Under the pieces are notes generated by a model. That model saw only the letters and a program-made list of their open reading frames with translations. It was not told the origin of the DNA and made no database searches. From Flavobacteriaceae bacterium (GTDB lineage: Bacteria; Bacteroidota; Bacteroidia; Flavobacteriales; Flavobacteriaceae), in contig RFXU01000004.1 of NCBI GenBank assembly GCA_009921505.1, positions 1 through 32,008 on the forward strand: a stretch of 32,008 nucleotides of DNA, written 5' to 3'. Below are positions 1-7,162 of this stretch, piece after piece. A program made the translations under genes and the position numbers. Each line of letters begins with the position of its first letter. Positions within the stretch are counted from its first letter, which is position 1.

Positions 1-935
1 ATATAAACCTCAGCTTTGAATTTAGCGTGTGGCTTAACAGATCCTGGCTTCACGATAACCATACCTCTTTTGATATCAGTTTTCTCGATACCACGCAATA
101 GGATCCCTACGTTATCTCCAGCCTCACCACGGTCAAGGATCTTACGGAACATCTCAACCCCAGTAATTGTAGAAGTCAATTTTTCCTCACCCATACCGAT
201 GATTTCAACAGCATCACCAGTGTTGGCAACTCCTGTTTCAATACGACCCGTAGCAACAGTACCACGACCAGTAATAGAGAATACATCTTCGATTGGCAAC
301 AAGAAAGGCTTGTCAACTTCACGAAGTGGCTCTTCGATCCAAGAATCAACAGCCTCCATTAATTCGACAACAGTATTCACCCATTTTTCTTCACCGTTCA
401 ATGCACCAAGTGCTGAACCTTGAATTACTGGACCGTTGTCACCATCGTATTCATAGAAACTCAACAAATCGCGAATTTCCATTTCAACGAGTTCTAACAA
501 TTCTGGATCGTCCACCATGTCAACTTTGTTCATGAAAACAACGATACGTGGAATACCAACCTGACGTCCTAATAGGATGTGCTCACGAGTTTGTGGCATT
601 GGACCATCGGTAGCCGCAACCACAAGAATCGCACCATCCATTTGAGCAGCACCAGTAACCATGTTCTTTACGTAATCCGCGTGACCTGGACAGTCTACGT
701 GGGCGTAGTGACGATTAGCTGTTTGATACTCAACGTGTGACGAGTTAATAGTAATCCCACGCTCTTTTTCTTCAGGAGCGTTGTCAATTTGATCGAAAGA
801 TCGAGCTTCAGAATAACCTTTATCGGCCATTACCTTAGTAATCGCTGCGGTCAAAGTAGTCTTTCCGTGATCAACGTGACCGATTGTCCCAACGTTCAAG
901 TGTGGTTTTGACCGGTCGAAAGTTTCTTTTGCCAT
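1..935 (-). CDS. tuf: Elongation factor Tu (3'-truncated by window edge)
   Basis: EF-Tu is the GTPase that carries aminoacyl-tRNA to the ribosomal A site. About 311 of the usual ~395 residues are present; the C-terminal beta-barrel is cut off by the window start. The protein begins [16 protein letters not shown] and shows all GTP-binding motifs: G1 GHVDHGKT (about residues 19-26), switch RGIT (59-62), DCPGH (81-85) and NKVD (136-139). The start ATG at 935 lies 55 bases after tRNA-Thr(GGT), with no terminator between, so it is probably co-transcribed with the tRNAs upstream, as in tufB operons. Identification is certain. Confidence 0.99.
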   Translation of the reverse strand, partial: MAKETFDRSKPHLNVGTIGHVDHGKTTLTAAITKVMADKGYSEARSFDQIDNAPEEKERGITINSSHVEYQTANRHYAHVDCPGHADYVKNMVTGAAQMDGAILVVAATDGPMPQTREHILLGRQVGIPRIVVFMNKVDMVDDPELLELVEMEIRDLLSFYEYDGDNGPVIQGSALGALNGEEKWVNTVVELMEAVDSWIEEPLREVDKPFLLPIEDVFSITGRGTVATGRIETGVANTGDAVEIIGMGEEKLTSTITGVEMFRKILDRGEAGDNVGILLRGIEKTDIKRGMVIVKPGSVKPHAKFKAEVY

Positions 936-990
936 TGTGTATTAATTTAACTTAGTTATTTATTAGTGTTCAAATTTAATTCCAATTTAG

Positions 991-1062
<72 letters not shown>

Positions 1063-1110
1063 TTGTGTTGTTACACCCAAAACCGTTTCACATCAGACAA
1101 TGGCTGCAAC

Positions 1111-1131
1111 CACAGGCGTATTACGCTTGTG
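1111..1131 (-). other. Spacer hairpin between tRNA-Gly and tRNA-Thr
   Basis: A nine-base inverted repeat, CACAGGCGT (1111-1119) against ACGCTTGTG (1123-1131), with one G-U pair and the three-base loop ATT. There is no T-run on either side, so it is not an intrinsic terminator. It sits in the spacer of a tRNA transcript and could be an RNase III-type or other processing structure. The function is inferred; only the pairing is seen. Confidence 0.5.
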
Positions 1132-1138
1132 AGATTTG

Positions 1139-1211
1139 AGCGGGAGACCGGGTTCGAACCGGCGACATTCAGCTTGGAAGGCTGACGCTCTACCAACTGA
1201 GCTACTCCCGC
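1139..1211 (-). tRNA. tRNA-Gly(TCC)
   Basis: A 73-base cloverleaf. The acceptor arms GCGGGAG and CTCCCGC pair perfectly. The D arm is TAGCTCAGTTGGTAGAGC, the T loop is GGTTCGAACC, and the anticodon loop CTTCCAA gives TCC. The discriminator is T and no CCA is encoded. Its position corresponds to E. coli glyT. It is the first tRNA downstream of the strong promoter-like site at 1287-1317. Confidence 0.96.
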
Positions 1212-1286
1212 AATAACCCAAACAATCTTGGGTAAAATTCAATATGTCAATGTTCCTTTTCTAAAGCAGCCTCCACAAAAGGCGTG

Positions 1287-1317
1287 CAAAGATAATTAAA
1301 AATGAGTCATTTACAAA
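1287..1317 (-). promoter_or_regulatory. Bacteroidetes-type promoter driving tRNA-Gly, tRNA-Thr and tuf
   Basis: On the minus strand TTTG (1317-1314) is followed after 19 bases by TATCTTTG (1294-1287), an exact match to the Bacteroidota -33/-7 consensus TTTG-N19-21-TAnnTTTG. Transcription would begin near 1280, about 70 bases upstream of tRNA-Gly. It lies in the 257-base spacer between tRNA-Tyr and tRNA-Gly, which has no other obvious content apart from a weak six-base hairpin at 1216-1233. This explains why that spacer is so much longer than the other tRNA spacers. Confidence 0.7.
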
Positions 1318-1468
1318 AAATGAATACCGCATTTTGTAACACTGATATTCATTCCGCACACAAACCTCATTTCCTAATATCAAGAGCACACACGTTTAGG
1401 ATCGTCTCTCAATATTTTTGAATGCACCGTACTCAAGACATATTGAGCATTCGGTTTAATTCAAAAAG

Positions 1469-1550
1469 TGGGGAGAGCAGGATTCGAACCTGCGAAGGTA
1501 AAACCAACAGATTTACAGTCTGTCCTCGTTGGCCGCTTGAGTATCTCCCC
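1469..1550 (-). tRNA. tRNA-Tyr(GTA)
   Basis: An 82-base class II tRNA with a long variable arm. The acceptor arms GGGGAGA and TCTCCCC pair, the anticodon loop CTGTAAA gives GTA, the T arm includes GGTTCGAATCC and the discriminator is A. No CCA is encoded. Its position corresponds to E. coli tyrU. Confidence 0.95.
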
Positions 1551-1588
1551 GATGCACAAAATAAGTGCTTGTTTTAGAACGTTTTATG

Positions 1589-1662
1589 AGCCGATGAAGG
1601 GACTCGAACCCCCGACCCCGAGATTACAAATCACGTGCTCTAGCCAACTGAGCTACATCGGC
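1589..1662 (-). tRNA. tRNA-Thr(TGT)
   Basis: A 74-base cloverleaf. The acceptor arms GCCGATG and CATCGGC pair, the anticodon loop TTTGTAA gives TGT, and the T arm includes GGTTCGAGTCC. The discriminator is T and no CCA is encoded. It is the first gene of the tRNA-tuf array and corresponds to E. coli thrU. Confidence 0.96.
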
Positions 1663-1695
1663 AAAAAGCCACTTTTTTTGGCGTGCTAAACGCAT

Positions 1696-1722
1696 AAAAA
1701 AGTCCGCTATTTCTAACGGACT
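1696..1722 (-). terminator. Rho-independent terminator downstream of hpf
   Basis: On the minus strand AGTCCG and CGGACT (1722-1717 and 1706-1701) form a six-base-pair stem with a ten-base loop, followed by a run of Ts (1700-1696). It lies about 50 bases past the hpf stop codon and fits the end of a xerC-hpf transcript. It also lies immediately downstream of the predicted tRNA promoter at 1724-1750, so it may instead, or also, sit in the tRNA leader. Confidence 0.6.
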
Positions 1723-1723
1723 G

Positions 1724-1750
1724 CAAATGTATATAAATATTTGTATCAAA
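1724..1750 (-). promoter_or_regulatory. Probable promoter of the tRNA-tuf array
   Basis: TACATTTG (1731-1724, minus strand) is an exact match to the TAnnTTTG -7 element, followed by CA, a common flavobacterial context. The nearest TTTG (1750-1747) is 15 bases upstream, shorter than the usual 17-23, so the -33 assignment is weak. It is the only good candidate upstream of tRNA-Thr(TGT). Confidence 0.5.
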
Positions 1751-1774
1751 AAAATATTTTTGAAAAAAAATGGG

Positions 1775-2077
1775 CTAGACATGGGCCCTCTGTTTCGCCT
1801 TTGTTTTCTTCAGTCCACGCTCCAAAGAATGAACGCTTAAATCTATTGCCGCCTCGAATGACGCCGCCTCTTTTTTAATGACTAATTGCTCCCCGGGCAA
1901 GTGCAATAGAATCTCTGATATTTTATTCGACTTCTCGGAACTGTTAACCACTTTTAGGAAGACTTCTGCCCTTATGATACGATCGTAAAACAACTCCAAT
2001 TTATCGAGTTTTTTTTGAATGAAATTGTTGAGTTTGAGACTCACGGAATGTTGCGGAGATTGAATAGTTACTTTCAT
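1775..2077 (-). CDS. hpf: Ribosome hibernation promoting factor, short HPF/RaiA family
   Basis: A 100-residue protein of the short HPF/YfiA type. Such proteins bind the 30S decoding channel in resting cells, block mRNA and tRNA binding and help dimerise or inactivate ribosomes. It begins MKVTIQSPQHSVS, then has the beta-alpha-beta-beta-beta-alpha pattern, with the basic helix FIQKKLDKLELFYDRI (about 19-34) and a lysine/arginine-rich C-terminus (about 88-98). It lacks the long C-terminal dimerisation domain. It begins 18 bases after the xerC stop, so the two are probably one transcript, and a terminator-like hairpin follows at 1696-1722. Confidence 0.93.
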   Translation of the reverse strand: MKVTIQSPQHSVSLKLNNFIQKKLDKLELFYDRIIRAEVFLKVVNSSEKSNKISEILLHLPGEQLVIKKEAASFEAAIDLSVHSLERGLKKTKAKQRAHV

Positions 2078-2095
2078 AACAATTGAATTTTGCGG

Positions 2096-2998
2096 TTAAG
2101 ATTTATTATTTCTGGGATGCGCCCGTGCATGAGCCTGTTTTAATTTTGCAATACTGTTATGCGTATACACCTGTGTGGAGGACAAACTCGCATGACCAAG
2201 CAATTCTTTGACCGCATTAAGATCAGCGCCTTCGTCCAAAAGATGTGTAGCAAAAGAATGACGCAAAATATGCGGGCTTCGCTTTATTTTTTTGGACACC
2301 TTACTAAAATAACCATTTATCACACGGTAAACAAGCTCTGGATAAATTTTAACGCCTTTTTGGGACAGCAACAAATACTTTTGATCGACGATATGATCTA
2401 GCTTGAACCGTTCTTGAATATAACCTCTATACACAGGCTCAAGCGACTCAAGTAAAGGAATTAATCGTTCCTTTTGTCGCTTGCCAAGAACCTTAACCAC
2501 GTTTGAAGACCAATCAAAATCCGAGAGTTTTAAATCCACCAATTCCGCGCGACGCATACCTGTGGCATAAAAAAGCAACACAATGAGACGATCTCTAGTG
2601 CCTTGGAACCCCTCCTCTTGCGCCAACAATTCCATCACCTGATTAATTTCGTCCATTGAAAAGGGCACCTGCACCTTGGTAGAGGTTTTTAACGCCCGAT
2701 GTTTAACCATTGGATCGATTTCGATTTGACGCGTTTTAAGTAAAAATTTAAAATAGGCCTTGAGTGAGGAAATTTTTCTATTAATCGTTCTGTTGGTCTT
2801 ACCCTGTTCTACCAAAATGACAATCCAACTTCGAATCATAGGATAGCTCACTTGGACAAAATCCTTTGTCTCGTATTGCTCCAAAAGAAAATCCTTGAAA
2901 AAATTAAGGTCTTTTAAATAGGCTGTAACCGTATGCTTAGAATAATTTTTCTCTAAACCCAAATAATCGACAAAATCTTGAAAACCAGAGTTTTTCAT
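2096..2998 (-). CDS. xerC: Tyrosine recombinase XerC-type
   Basis: A site-specific tyrosine recombinase that would resolve chromosome dimers at dif during division. Its 300 residues match the usual Xer length. The N-terminal SAM-like DNA-binding domain spans about 5-90 and the catalytic domain about 112-290. The full catalytic set is visible: R149 (TGMRR), K173 (LGKRQKER), H243 and R246 (SPHILRH), H269 (LLGHA) and nucleophile Y278 (QVYTH). Flavobacteria often carry xerC next to hpf and the tRNA-tuf array, which supports a housekeeping Xer rather than a mobile integrase. XerC and XerD cannot be separated here by motif alone. Confidence 0.93.
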   Translation of the reverse strand: MKNSGFQDFVDYLGLEKNYSKHTVTAYLKDLNFFKDFLLEQYETKDFVQVSYPMIRSWIVILVEQGKTNRTINRKISSLKAYFKFLLKTRQIEIDPMVKHRALKTSTKVQVPFSMDEINQVMELLAQEEGFQGTRDRLIVLLFYATGMRRAELVDLKLSDFDWSSNVVKVLGKRQKERLIPLLESLEPVYRGYIQERFKLDHIVDQKYLLLSQKGVKIYPELVYRVINGYFSKVSKKIKRSPHILRHSFATHLLDEGADLNAVKELLGHASLSSTQVYTHNSIAKLKQAHARAHPRNNKS

Positions 2999-3080
2999 AA
3001 TTCAAAATGAACGTAATCAAGTTACAAAAATCTGTCGAGTCGAAGTTTTTTCTTTCACATTTTGCGCTCTTATTTATTCA

Positions 3081-3116
3081 AAAAAAAATCCGCCGAGAAA
3101 CTCGGCGGATTTTTTG
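3081..3116. terminator. Strong intrinsic terminator after rpsU, symmetrical
   Basis: A perfect nine-base stem, TCCGCCGAG (3089-3097) and CTCGGCGGA (3101-3109), has loop AAA. It is flanked by eight As on the left and six Ts on the right, so it can work on both strands. It ends the rpsU transcript (minus strand, stop codon 18 bases away) and separates it from xerC. No plus-strand gene runs into it. Confidence 0.9.
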
Positions 3117-3134
3117 CAATTATATGAGCTCGAT

Positions 3135-3329
3135 CTAGATTTCCTCTTGATCACGCAAATGCTGAATGTATTGTGCTTTCTGAACTTGAGCACGTCTTTT
3201 CACAGAAGGCTTGGTAAATTGCTGTCTTGAACGCAATTGACGCATCGTCCCTGTCTTGTCAAACTTACGCTTGAAACGCTTTAGGGCTCTGTCGATATTT
3301 TCTCCGTCTTTTACTGGTATAATTAACAT
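3135..3329 (-). CDS. rpsU: 30S ribosomal protein bS21
   Basis: A 64-residue basic protein with the bS21 signature: MLIIPVKDGENIDRALKRFKRKFDKTG, followed by an arginine/lysine-rich helix. In Bacteroidota ribosomes bS21, with bS18 and bS6, covers the 3' end of 16S rRNA and hides the anti-Shine-Dalgarno sequence. The mRNA has an exceptionally strong Shine-Dalgarno sequence (see 3336-3345) and its own -7 box (3359-3366). The strong terminator at 3081-3116 makes it a monocistronic unit, consistent with autoregulation. Confidence 0.97.
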   Translation of the reverse strand: MLIIPVKDGENIDRALKRFKRKFDKTGTMRQLRSRQQFTKPSVKRRAQVQKAQYIQHLRDQEEI

Positions 3330-3335
3330 AGTGTC

Positions 3336-3345
3336 ATCACCTCCT
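3336..3345 (-). promoter_or_regulatory. Extended Shine-Dalgarno sequence of rpsU
   Basis: The minus strand reads AGGAGGTGAT here, a ten-base complement to the usual 16S 3' end (ATCACCTCCT). It is spaced 10 bases from GGAGG to the ATG at 3329. Other genes in the window show no comparable site, as expected in Bacteroidota where Shine-Dalgarno use is rare. In Flavobacterium, ribosomes lacking bS21 have an exposed anti-SD and translate rpsU preferentially, so this is probably the autoregulatory site. Confidence 0.85.
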
Positions 3346-3358
3346 CTCTTTAGGACGG

Positions 3359-3366
3359 CAAATATA
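3359..3366 (-). promoter_or_regulatory. -7 element of the rpsU promoter
   Basis: TATATTTG on the minus strand matches TAnnTTTG exactly and lies about 30 bases upstream of the rpsU ATG. That leaves a short leader which carries the whole Shine-Dalgarno sequence. No clear -33 TTTG is seen at the usual distance, as the region is an A/T run. Confidence 0.55.
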
Positions 3367-3404
3367 AAATTTTTCTATAAAATAAAAATGTCTTTTCGTC
3401 GAAA

Positions 3405-4571
3405 TTAAGTGACCGGCTTATAGGACTTCCCATCGACCACCATCTTCGCGATGATTTCCTTGAGGATTTCAGAAGTACCGCCCCCTATTGGCCCTAGCCT
3501 GCTGTCTCTAAAATGGCGCGCCATGGGATATTCTTCCATGTAGCCATAGCCCCCTAGAAATTGAACGCACTCGTAGGCCACTTTATCGGAAACTTTAGTC
3601 GACATGAGCTTAGACATTGTGGCCTCTTTAACCACATAGGACCCACGGTTCATGGCATCTGCTACGGCATAATTAAAAGTCTTACAGACCGTAACTTCTG
3701 TACTCAACTCGGCCAGTCGATGACGTAAGGCTTGAAATTCTGCAATAGATTTTCCAAATGCAGTACGATCCTTCATGTAAGCGATCGTATACTCGAGCGC
3801 CCACTCACTTCGAGCATGAGCATTAATCCCCATAATGAGTCGCTCAGAGGCAAAATGTTGCATGATATAACCAAATCCCTGACCTTCATTCCCAAGCATC
3901 TGATCTTTATGAACTTTTACCTGATCAAAAGCTAATTCTGCAGTATCTGAAGCGCGCCATCCTAACTTATCAAGTTTGGTTGCGCTGAGCCCTTGCATAT
4001 TTCGGTCTAGGATAAAGAGGCTGATGCCCTTGTTTCCTTTTTCTGGACTTGTTTTTGCCGCGACAATTAAATAGTCACTATAAACGCCATTAGTTATAAA
4101 AGTCTTTGAGCCGTTAATGATGTAGTGATCCCCTTCAAGTACTGCCGTAGTGCGCATTCCACTTACATCACTTCCTCCGAAAGGCTCTGTAATACAAAGC
4201 GCCCCGATTTTATCACCATTGATACTCGCCGCTAGGTATTTACTTTTTTGAACTTCATTACCCTCTGCATTGAGATGAGTCATTGCGAGATAAACATGGG
4301 CCCATATTGCCGCAGCAAAACCGCCACTATTGACCCGCTGCAATTCCTCCAAAAAGATTACGGTGTAGAAAAAATCGAGTCCTAAGCCTCCATAAGCCTC
4401 GGGATAGGACAATCCCAAATAGCCCATTTCGGCAAACTTCTTCCAAATAAAAGGTTCTATCGTCCCTTCTTTTTCCCATTTATCAATATGGGGCACCACT
4501 TCTTTGTTCAAAAATGCGCGAAAGGAATTTCGAAAAGCTTCATGCTCTTCGGTAAAATACGATTGATTCAT
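3405..4571 (-). CDS. Acyl-CoA dehydrogenase, LCAD/IVD type
   Basis: An FAD enzyme that makes the alpha-beta double bond of an acyl-CoA in fatty acid or branched-chain degradation and passes electrons to ETF. The start ATG at 4571 gives 388 residues beginning MNQSYFTEEHEAFR, the usual family start. An upstream in-frame ATG at 4616 would add 15 atypical residues and overlap the previous gene. Motifs: ITEPFGGSD (about 127-135), GSKTFITNG, GWRASDTAEL and DRTAFGKSI. The C-terminal catalytic Glu of MCAD-like enzymes is glycine here (PIGGGTSEI). A glutamate in helix G (ASERLIMG, E243) takes that place, as in LCAD and isovaleryl-CoA dehydrogenase. The exact substrate is not predictable. Confidence 0.92.
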   Translation of the reverse strand: MNQSYFTEEHEAFRNSFRAFLNKEVVPHIDKWEKEGTIEPFIWKKFAEMGYLGLSYPEAYGGLGLDFFYTVIFLEELQRVNSGGFAAAIWAHVYLAMTHLNAEGNEVQKSKYLAASINGDKIGALCITEPFGGSDVSGMRTTAVLEGDHYIINGSKTFITNGVYSDYLIVAAKTSPEKGNKGISLFILDRNMQGLSATKLDKLGWRASDTAELAFDQVKVHKDQMLGNEGQGFGYIMQHFASERLIMGINAHARSEWALEYTIAYMKDRTAFGKSIAEFQALRHRLAELSTEVTVCKTFNYAVADAMNRGSYVVKEATMSKLMSTKVSDKVAYECVQFLGGYGYMEEYPMARHFRDSRLGPIGGGTSEILKEIIAKMVVDGKSYKPVT

Positions 4572-4596
4572 CAAAGACAATTTAATCCCCAAGGAC

Positions 4597-5469
4597 TTAA
4601 ATACCCTCAGGTTCATTTTTCATAGCATACAAATATAACTGAATTACCTCAAATAACAGCGGTTGCATTTCCTCAAGCGCGTGCAATTCTTCGAGGGCGT
4701 TTAACCCTTGACGAAGACGAACAAATTCCCAAATAGATTTGGCCAAAGAGAAATTAATCCCAGGGATCTCAGTAAGATCTGAAGGATAGATTGTATTAAT
4801 GTTTCGGGGCACTATAACTTTTTCATCAAATACAAAGGACCTCAGCAGCTCATCCTTTAATTTAGGGGTAATACCATAAATCATATGAAGTTCTTGTTCA
4901 TAGGCAATACCGCCCCATTTTTCGCCTGCGTCGATGATGCGCTTTGCTATGGCCGGACCTATACCATGAACACGTATAAGCTGCTCCTTAGTGGCTAAAG
5001 CAAAGGGTATCTTTTTTCCTTGAACCGGTTGCTCAAATTTGGGCTTATCTGCAAATTCGGGAAATTTAAACAAGGAGGAAAATTCGTTTAACCAGTTATC
5101 AGATACTCTGGTAACCCGCTTAAAATCATCGACACTATTGATCCATTTCCCTGCCTGACGAAATTCCTGAAAACGCCGATACTCTTCCGCAGTTAGGCCT
5201 AAGCGATCCGCCTTTGCAGGGGTAATAAAATTGGGGTTAAAGGGATAAATGCGTAAAGCGCGCTGAGCATTGGCTTCAATCACCGAATCATATGAGGCTA
5301 ACCAAGCAGCAACCTCTTTAGAATCTAAGTCAATCATAAAAGAATCTGCTGATTTCTGCAGATGATCAATGATCAACAGTATCGTAAATAACAATAACGT
5401 AATAAAAAAGCCACCGCGTTCAACTTTAGTGAGACGCAAGTGGCTGTATTTTAATCTTGGAATCCCCAT
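4597..5469 (-). CDS. Membrane-anchored helix-hairpin-helix protein, ComEA-like
   Basis: A 290-residue protein with one N-terminal membrane segment (about 20-35) and three consecutive helix-hairpin-helix units: about 75-135, 155-215 (LIRVHGIGPAIAKRI) and 222-280 (PRNINTIYPSDLTEIPGINF). The G-[VI]-G and IPGI hairpins are typical non-specific DNA-binding elements. ComEA-family proteins bind incoming DNA during uptake, but this protein is longer and common in flavobacteria with no proven role. It lies 37 bases after the symporter gene and 25 bases before the acyl-CoA dehydrogenase, so the three may share a transcript. DNA binding is likely; competence is inference. Confidence 0.75.
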   Translation of the reverse strand: MGIPRLKYSHLRLTKVERGGFFITLLLFTILLIIDHLQKSADSFMIDLDSKEVAAWLASYDSVIEANAQRALRIYPFNPNFITPAKADRLGLTAEEYRRFQEFRQAGKWINSVDDFKRVTRVSDNWLNEFSSLFKFPEFADKPKFEQPVQGKKIPFALATKEQLIRVHGIGPAIAKRIIDAGEKWGGIAYEQELHMIYGITPKLKDELLRSFVFDEKVIVPRNINTIYPSDLTEIPGINFSLAKSIWEFVRLRQGLNALEELHALEEMQPLLFEVIQLYLYAMKNEPEGI

Positions 5470-5506
5470 ACATTTTAATCACGGGGAATTACATAGGTCA
5501 ACGAAA

Positions 5507-7075
5507 CTAAGACTCCTTTATTGCAACCAAGAATCTTTTAAGCTGCTCTTTAACCACTGGGAACAAGAAATAAAGTCCCAGCATATTGGGGAATACCATA
5601 GCAAAAATCATAGCATCAGAAAACGCCCAAATTGAATCCATCGAGGCAGCAGCGCCGATGATAATAAATCCAAGAAACAAAAATTTGTAGGCTAAGTCCG
5701 CCTTTCTACCGCGGCCAAACAAGAATTTCCATGATTGCAATCCGTAGTATGACCACGAAATCATGGTAGATACCGCGAATAACACGACGGCAATAGTCAA
5801 GAAAATATGCGAATATGGTATGTATGCTGCAAACGCCTTTGAGGTGATTCCAGCACCTTCATAAGAGACGCCTTCAATCATAACTGATCCAGAACCATCT
5901 CCACCGTAAACAAAATACCCCTCGAAATTAAAAATGATAATCACTAAGGCGGTCATCGTACAAATGACTACTGTATCAATAAAGGGCTCTAGCAGTGCTA
6001 CAAGACCCTCACTTGCAGAATATTTTGTGCGAACAGCTGAATGCGCGATCGATGCGGATCCTGCACCAGCCTCATTTGAAAAGGCAGCACGACGAAATCC
6101 AACGAGAAGCACCCCAATAACACCTCCCACACCAACGGCTTGCGGATTAAAAGCCTCTGATAAGATTAAACCAAATGCATCATCTACCAAACCGAAATTG
6201 GCAATAATAATATACAAACAGCAGATAATGTAGAGCAGCGCCATGAATGGAACAATTTTCTCTGTTACAGAAGCAATCCGTTTGATTCCACCGATAATGA
6301 CGATACCAACAAAAAATGCGATAACCACACCGATCCAAAATCCTGCTCCTGTACTTTCAAGTCCCAAAAGCTCTTTTATCACAATAGTGGCCTGATTACT
6401 TTGTGCCGCATTACCACCCCCGAAGGAACCACCAATACAGAAAATAGCAAACAATACTGCAGAAACTTTACCTAAAGTCGCCCAGCCTCTTTCTTTGAGC
6501 CCCTTAGTCAAGTAATACATTGGCCCGCCGTAAACAGTTCCATCCTCACCCACGTCGCGATAATGAACCCCAAGGGTACATTCGACAAATTTTGTGGACA
6601 TCCCTAGCAAACCACAAATGATCATCCAAAACATGGCCCCTGGACCTCCTAAGGCGATAGCCAAAGCGACCCCGGCGATATTTCCATTTCCAACGGTTCC
6701 AGAAACAGCTGTAGCCAGTGCTTGAAAGTGACTTACTTCTCCTTCATCTTTCTCATCCTCAGACGTCGCCTGATCTGCAGCATCAACACGATGTTCTATC
6801 TCATCATATTTTCCACGGACCGTATTTATGGCCTTTCCAAAATAACGGATGTTCGGAAATCCAAAATAAAGCGTAAAGAAGGCGGCACTAACGACCAACA
6901 AGATTAACACAAATGGTGTTCCTGCAATTTCAAAGAAAATTAGCGCGCTAAAAAAGTCTGAAACAGGTTTAAACGCCTGATCAATTTTCTTGTCAATCCC
7001 TAATTCCGCAACCTCTTGAGCACTCGTAATTAAGGGCGCCAAAAAAGTAAAAAATACCGTGAGTAAATATTTCAT
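5507..7075 (-). CDS. Sodium/alanine (AGCS family) symporter
   Basis: A 522-residue inner-membrane carrier of the alanine or glycine:cation symporter family, which imports small neutral amino acids with Na+. It has about ten hydrophobic segments and the family motif SGTVGNGNIAGVALAI (about 125-140), then FRRAAFSNEAGAGSAS in the middle, another AGCS hallmark. The N-terminus MKYLLTVFFTFLAPLITSAQE looks like a cleavable signal, which is common in flavobacterial members. An acidic stretch (about 93-113) lies in an early cytoplasmic loop. Substrate preference cannot be read from the sequence. Confidence 0.93.
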   Translation of the reverse strand: MKYLLTVFFTFLAPLITSAQEVAELGIDKKIDQAFKPVSDFFSALIFFEIAGTPFVLILLVVSAAFFTLYFGFPNIRYFGKAINTVRGKYDEIEHRVDAADQATSEDEKDEGEVSHFQALATAVSGTVGNGNIAGVALAIALGGPGAMFWMIICGLLGMSTKFVECTLGVHYRDVGEDGTVYGGPMYYLTKGLKERGWATLGKVSAVLFAIFCIGGSFGGGNAAQSNQATIVIKELLGLESTGAGFWIGVVIAFFVGIVIIGGIKRIASVTEKIVPFMALLYIICCLYIIIANFGLVDDAFGLILSEAFNPQAVGVGGVIGVLLVGFRRAAFSNEAGAGSASIAHSAVRTKYSASEGLVALLEPFIDTVVICTMTALVIIIFNFEGYFVYGGDGSGSVMIEGVSYEGAGITSKAFAAYIPYSHIFLTIAVVLFAVSTMISWSYYGLQSWKFLFGRGRKADLAYKFLFLGFIIIGAAASMDSIWAFSDAMIFAMVFPNMLGLYFLFPVVKEQLKRFLVAIKES

Positions 7076-7162
7076 ATCGTGCTGTTTGGTTATGTTATAA
7101 GAAACAGCAAGATGGCAAAAAATTAAGGGCCTGACAAATTTTTATCTGAGATAATTCTAATT

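Noticed and set aside
16-535. Plus-strand open frames over tuf
   Set aside because: They are the antisense shadow of a highly conserved tuf gene with strong codon bias.
1468-1689. Plus-strand open frame over two tRNA genes
   Set aside because: The sequence is explained by tRNA-Tyr and tRNA-Thr; frames across antisense tRNAs are commonly misannotated as protein.
2096-2998. Tyrosine recombinase as a mobile-element integrase
   Set aside because: Housekeeping neighbours, Xer length and motifs, and no attachment-site repeats or phage genes nearby.
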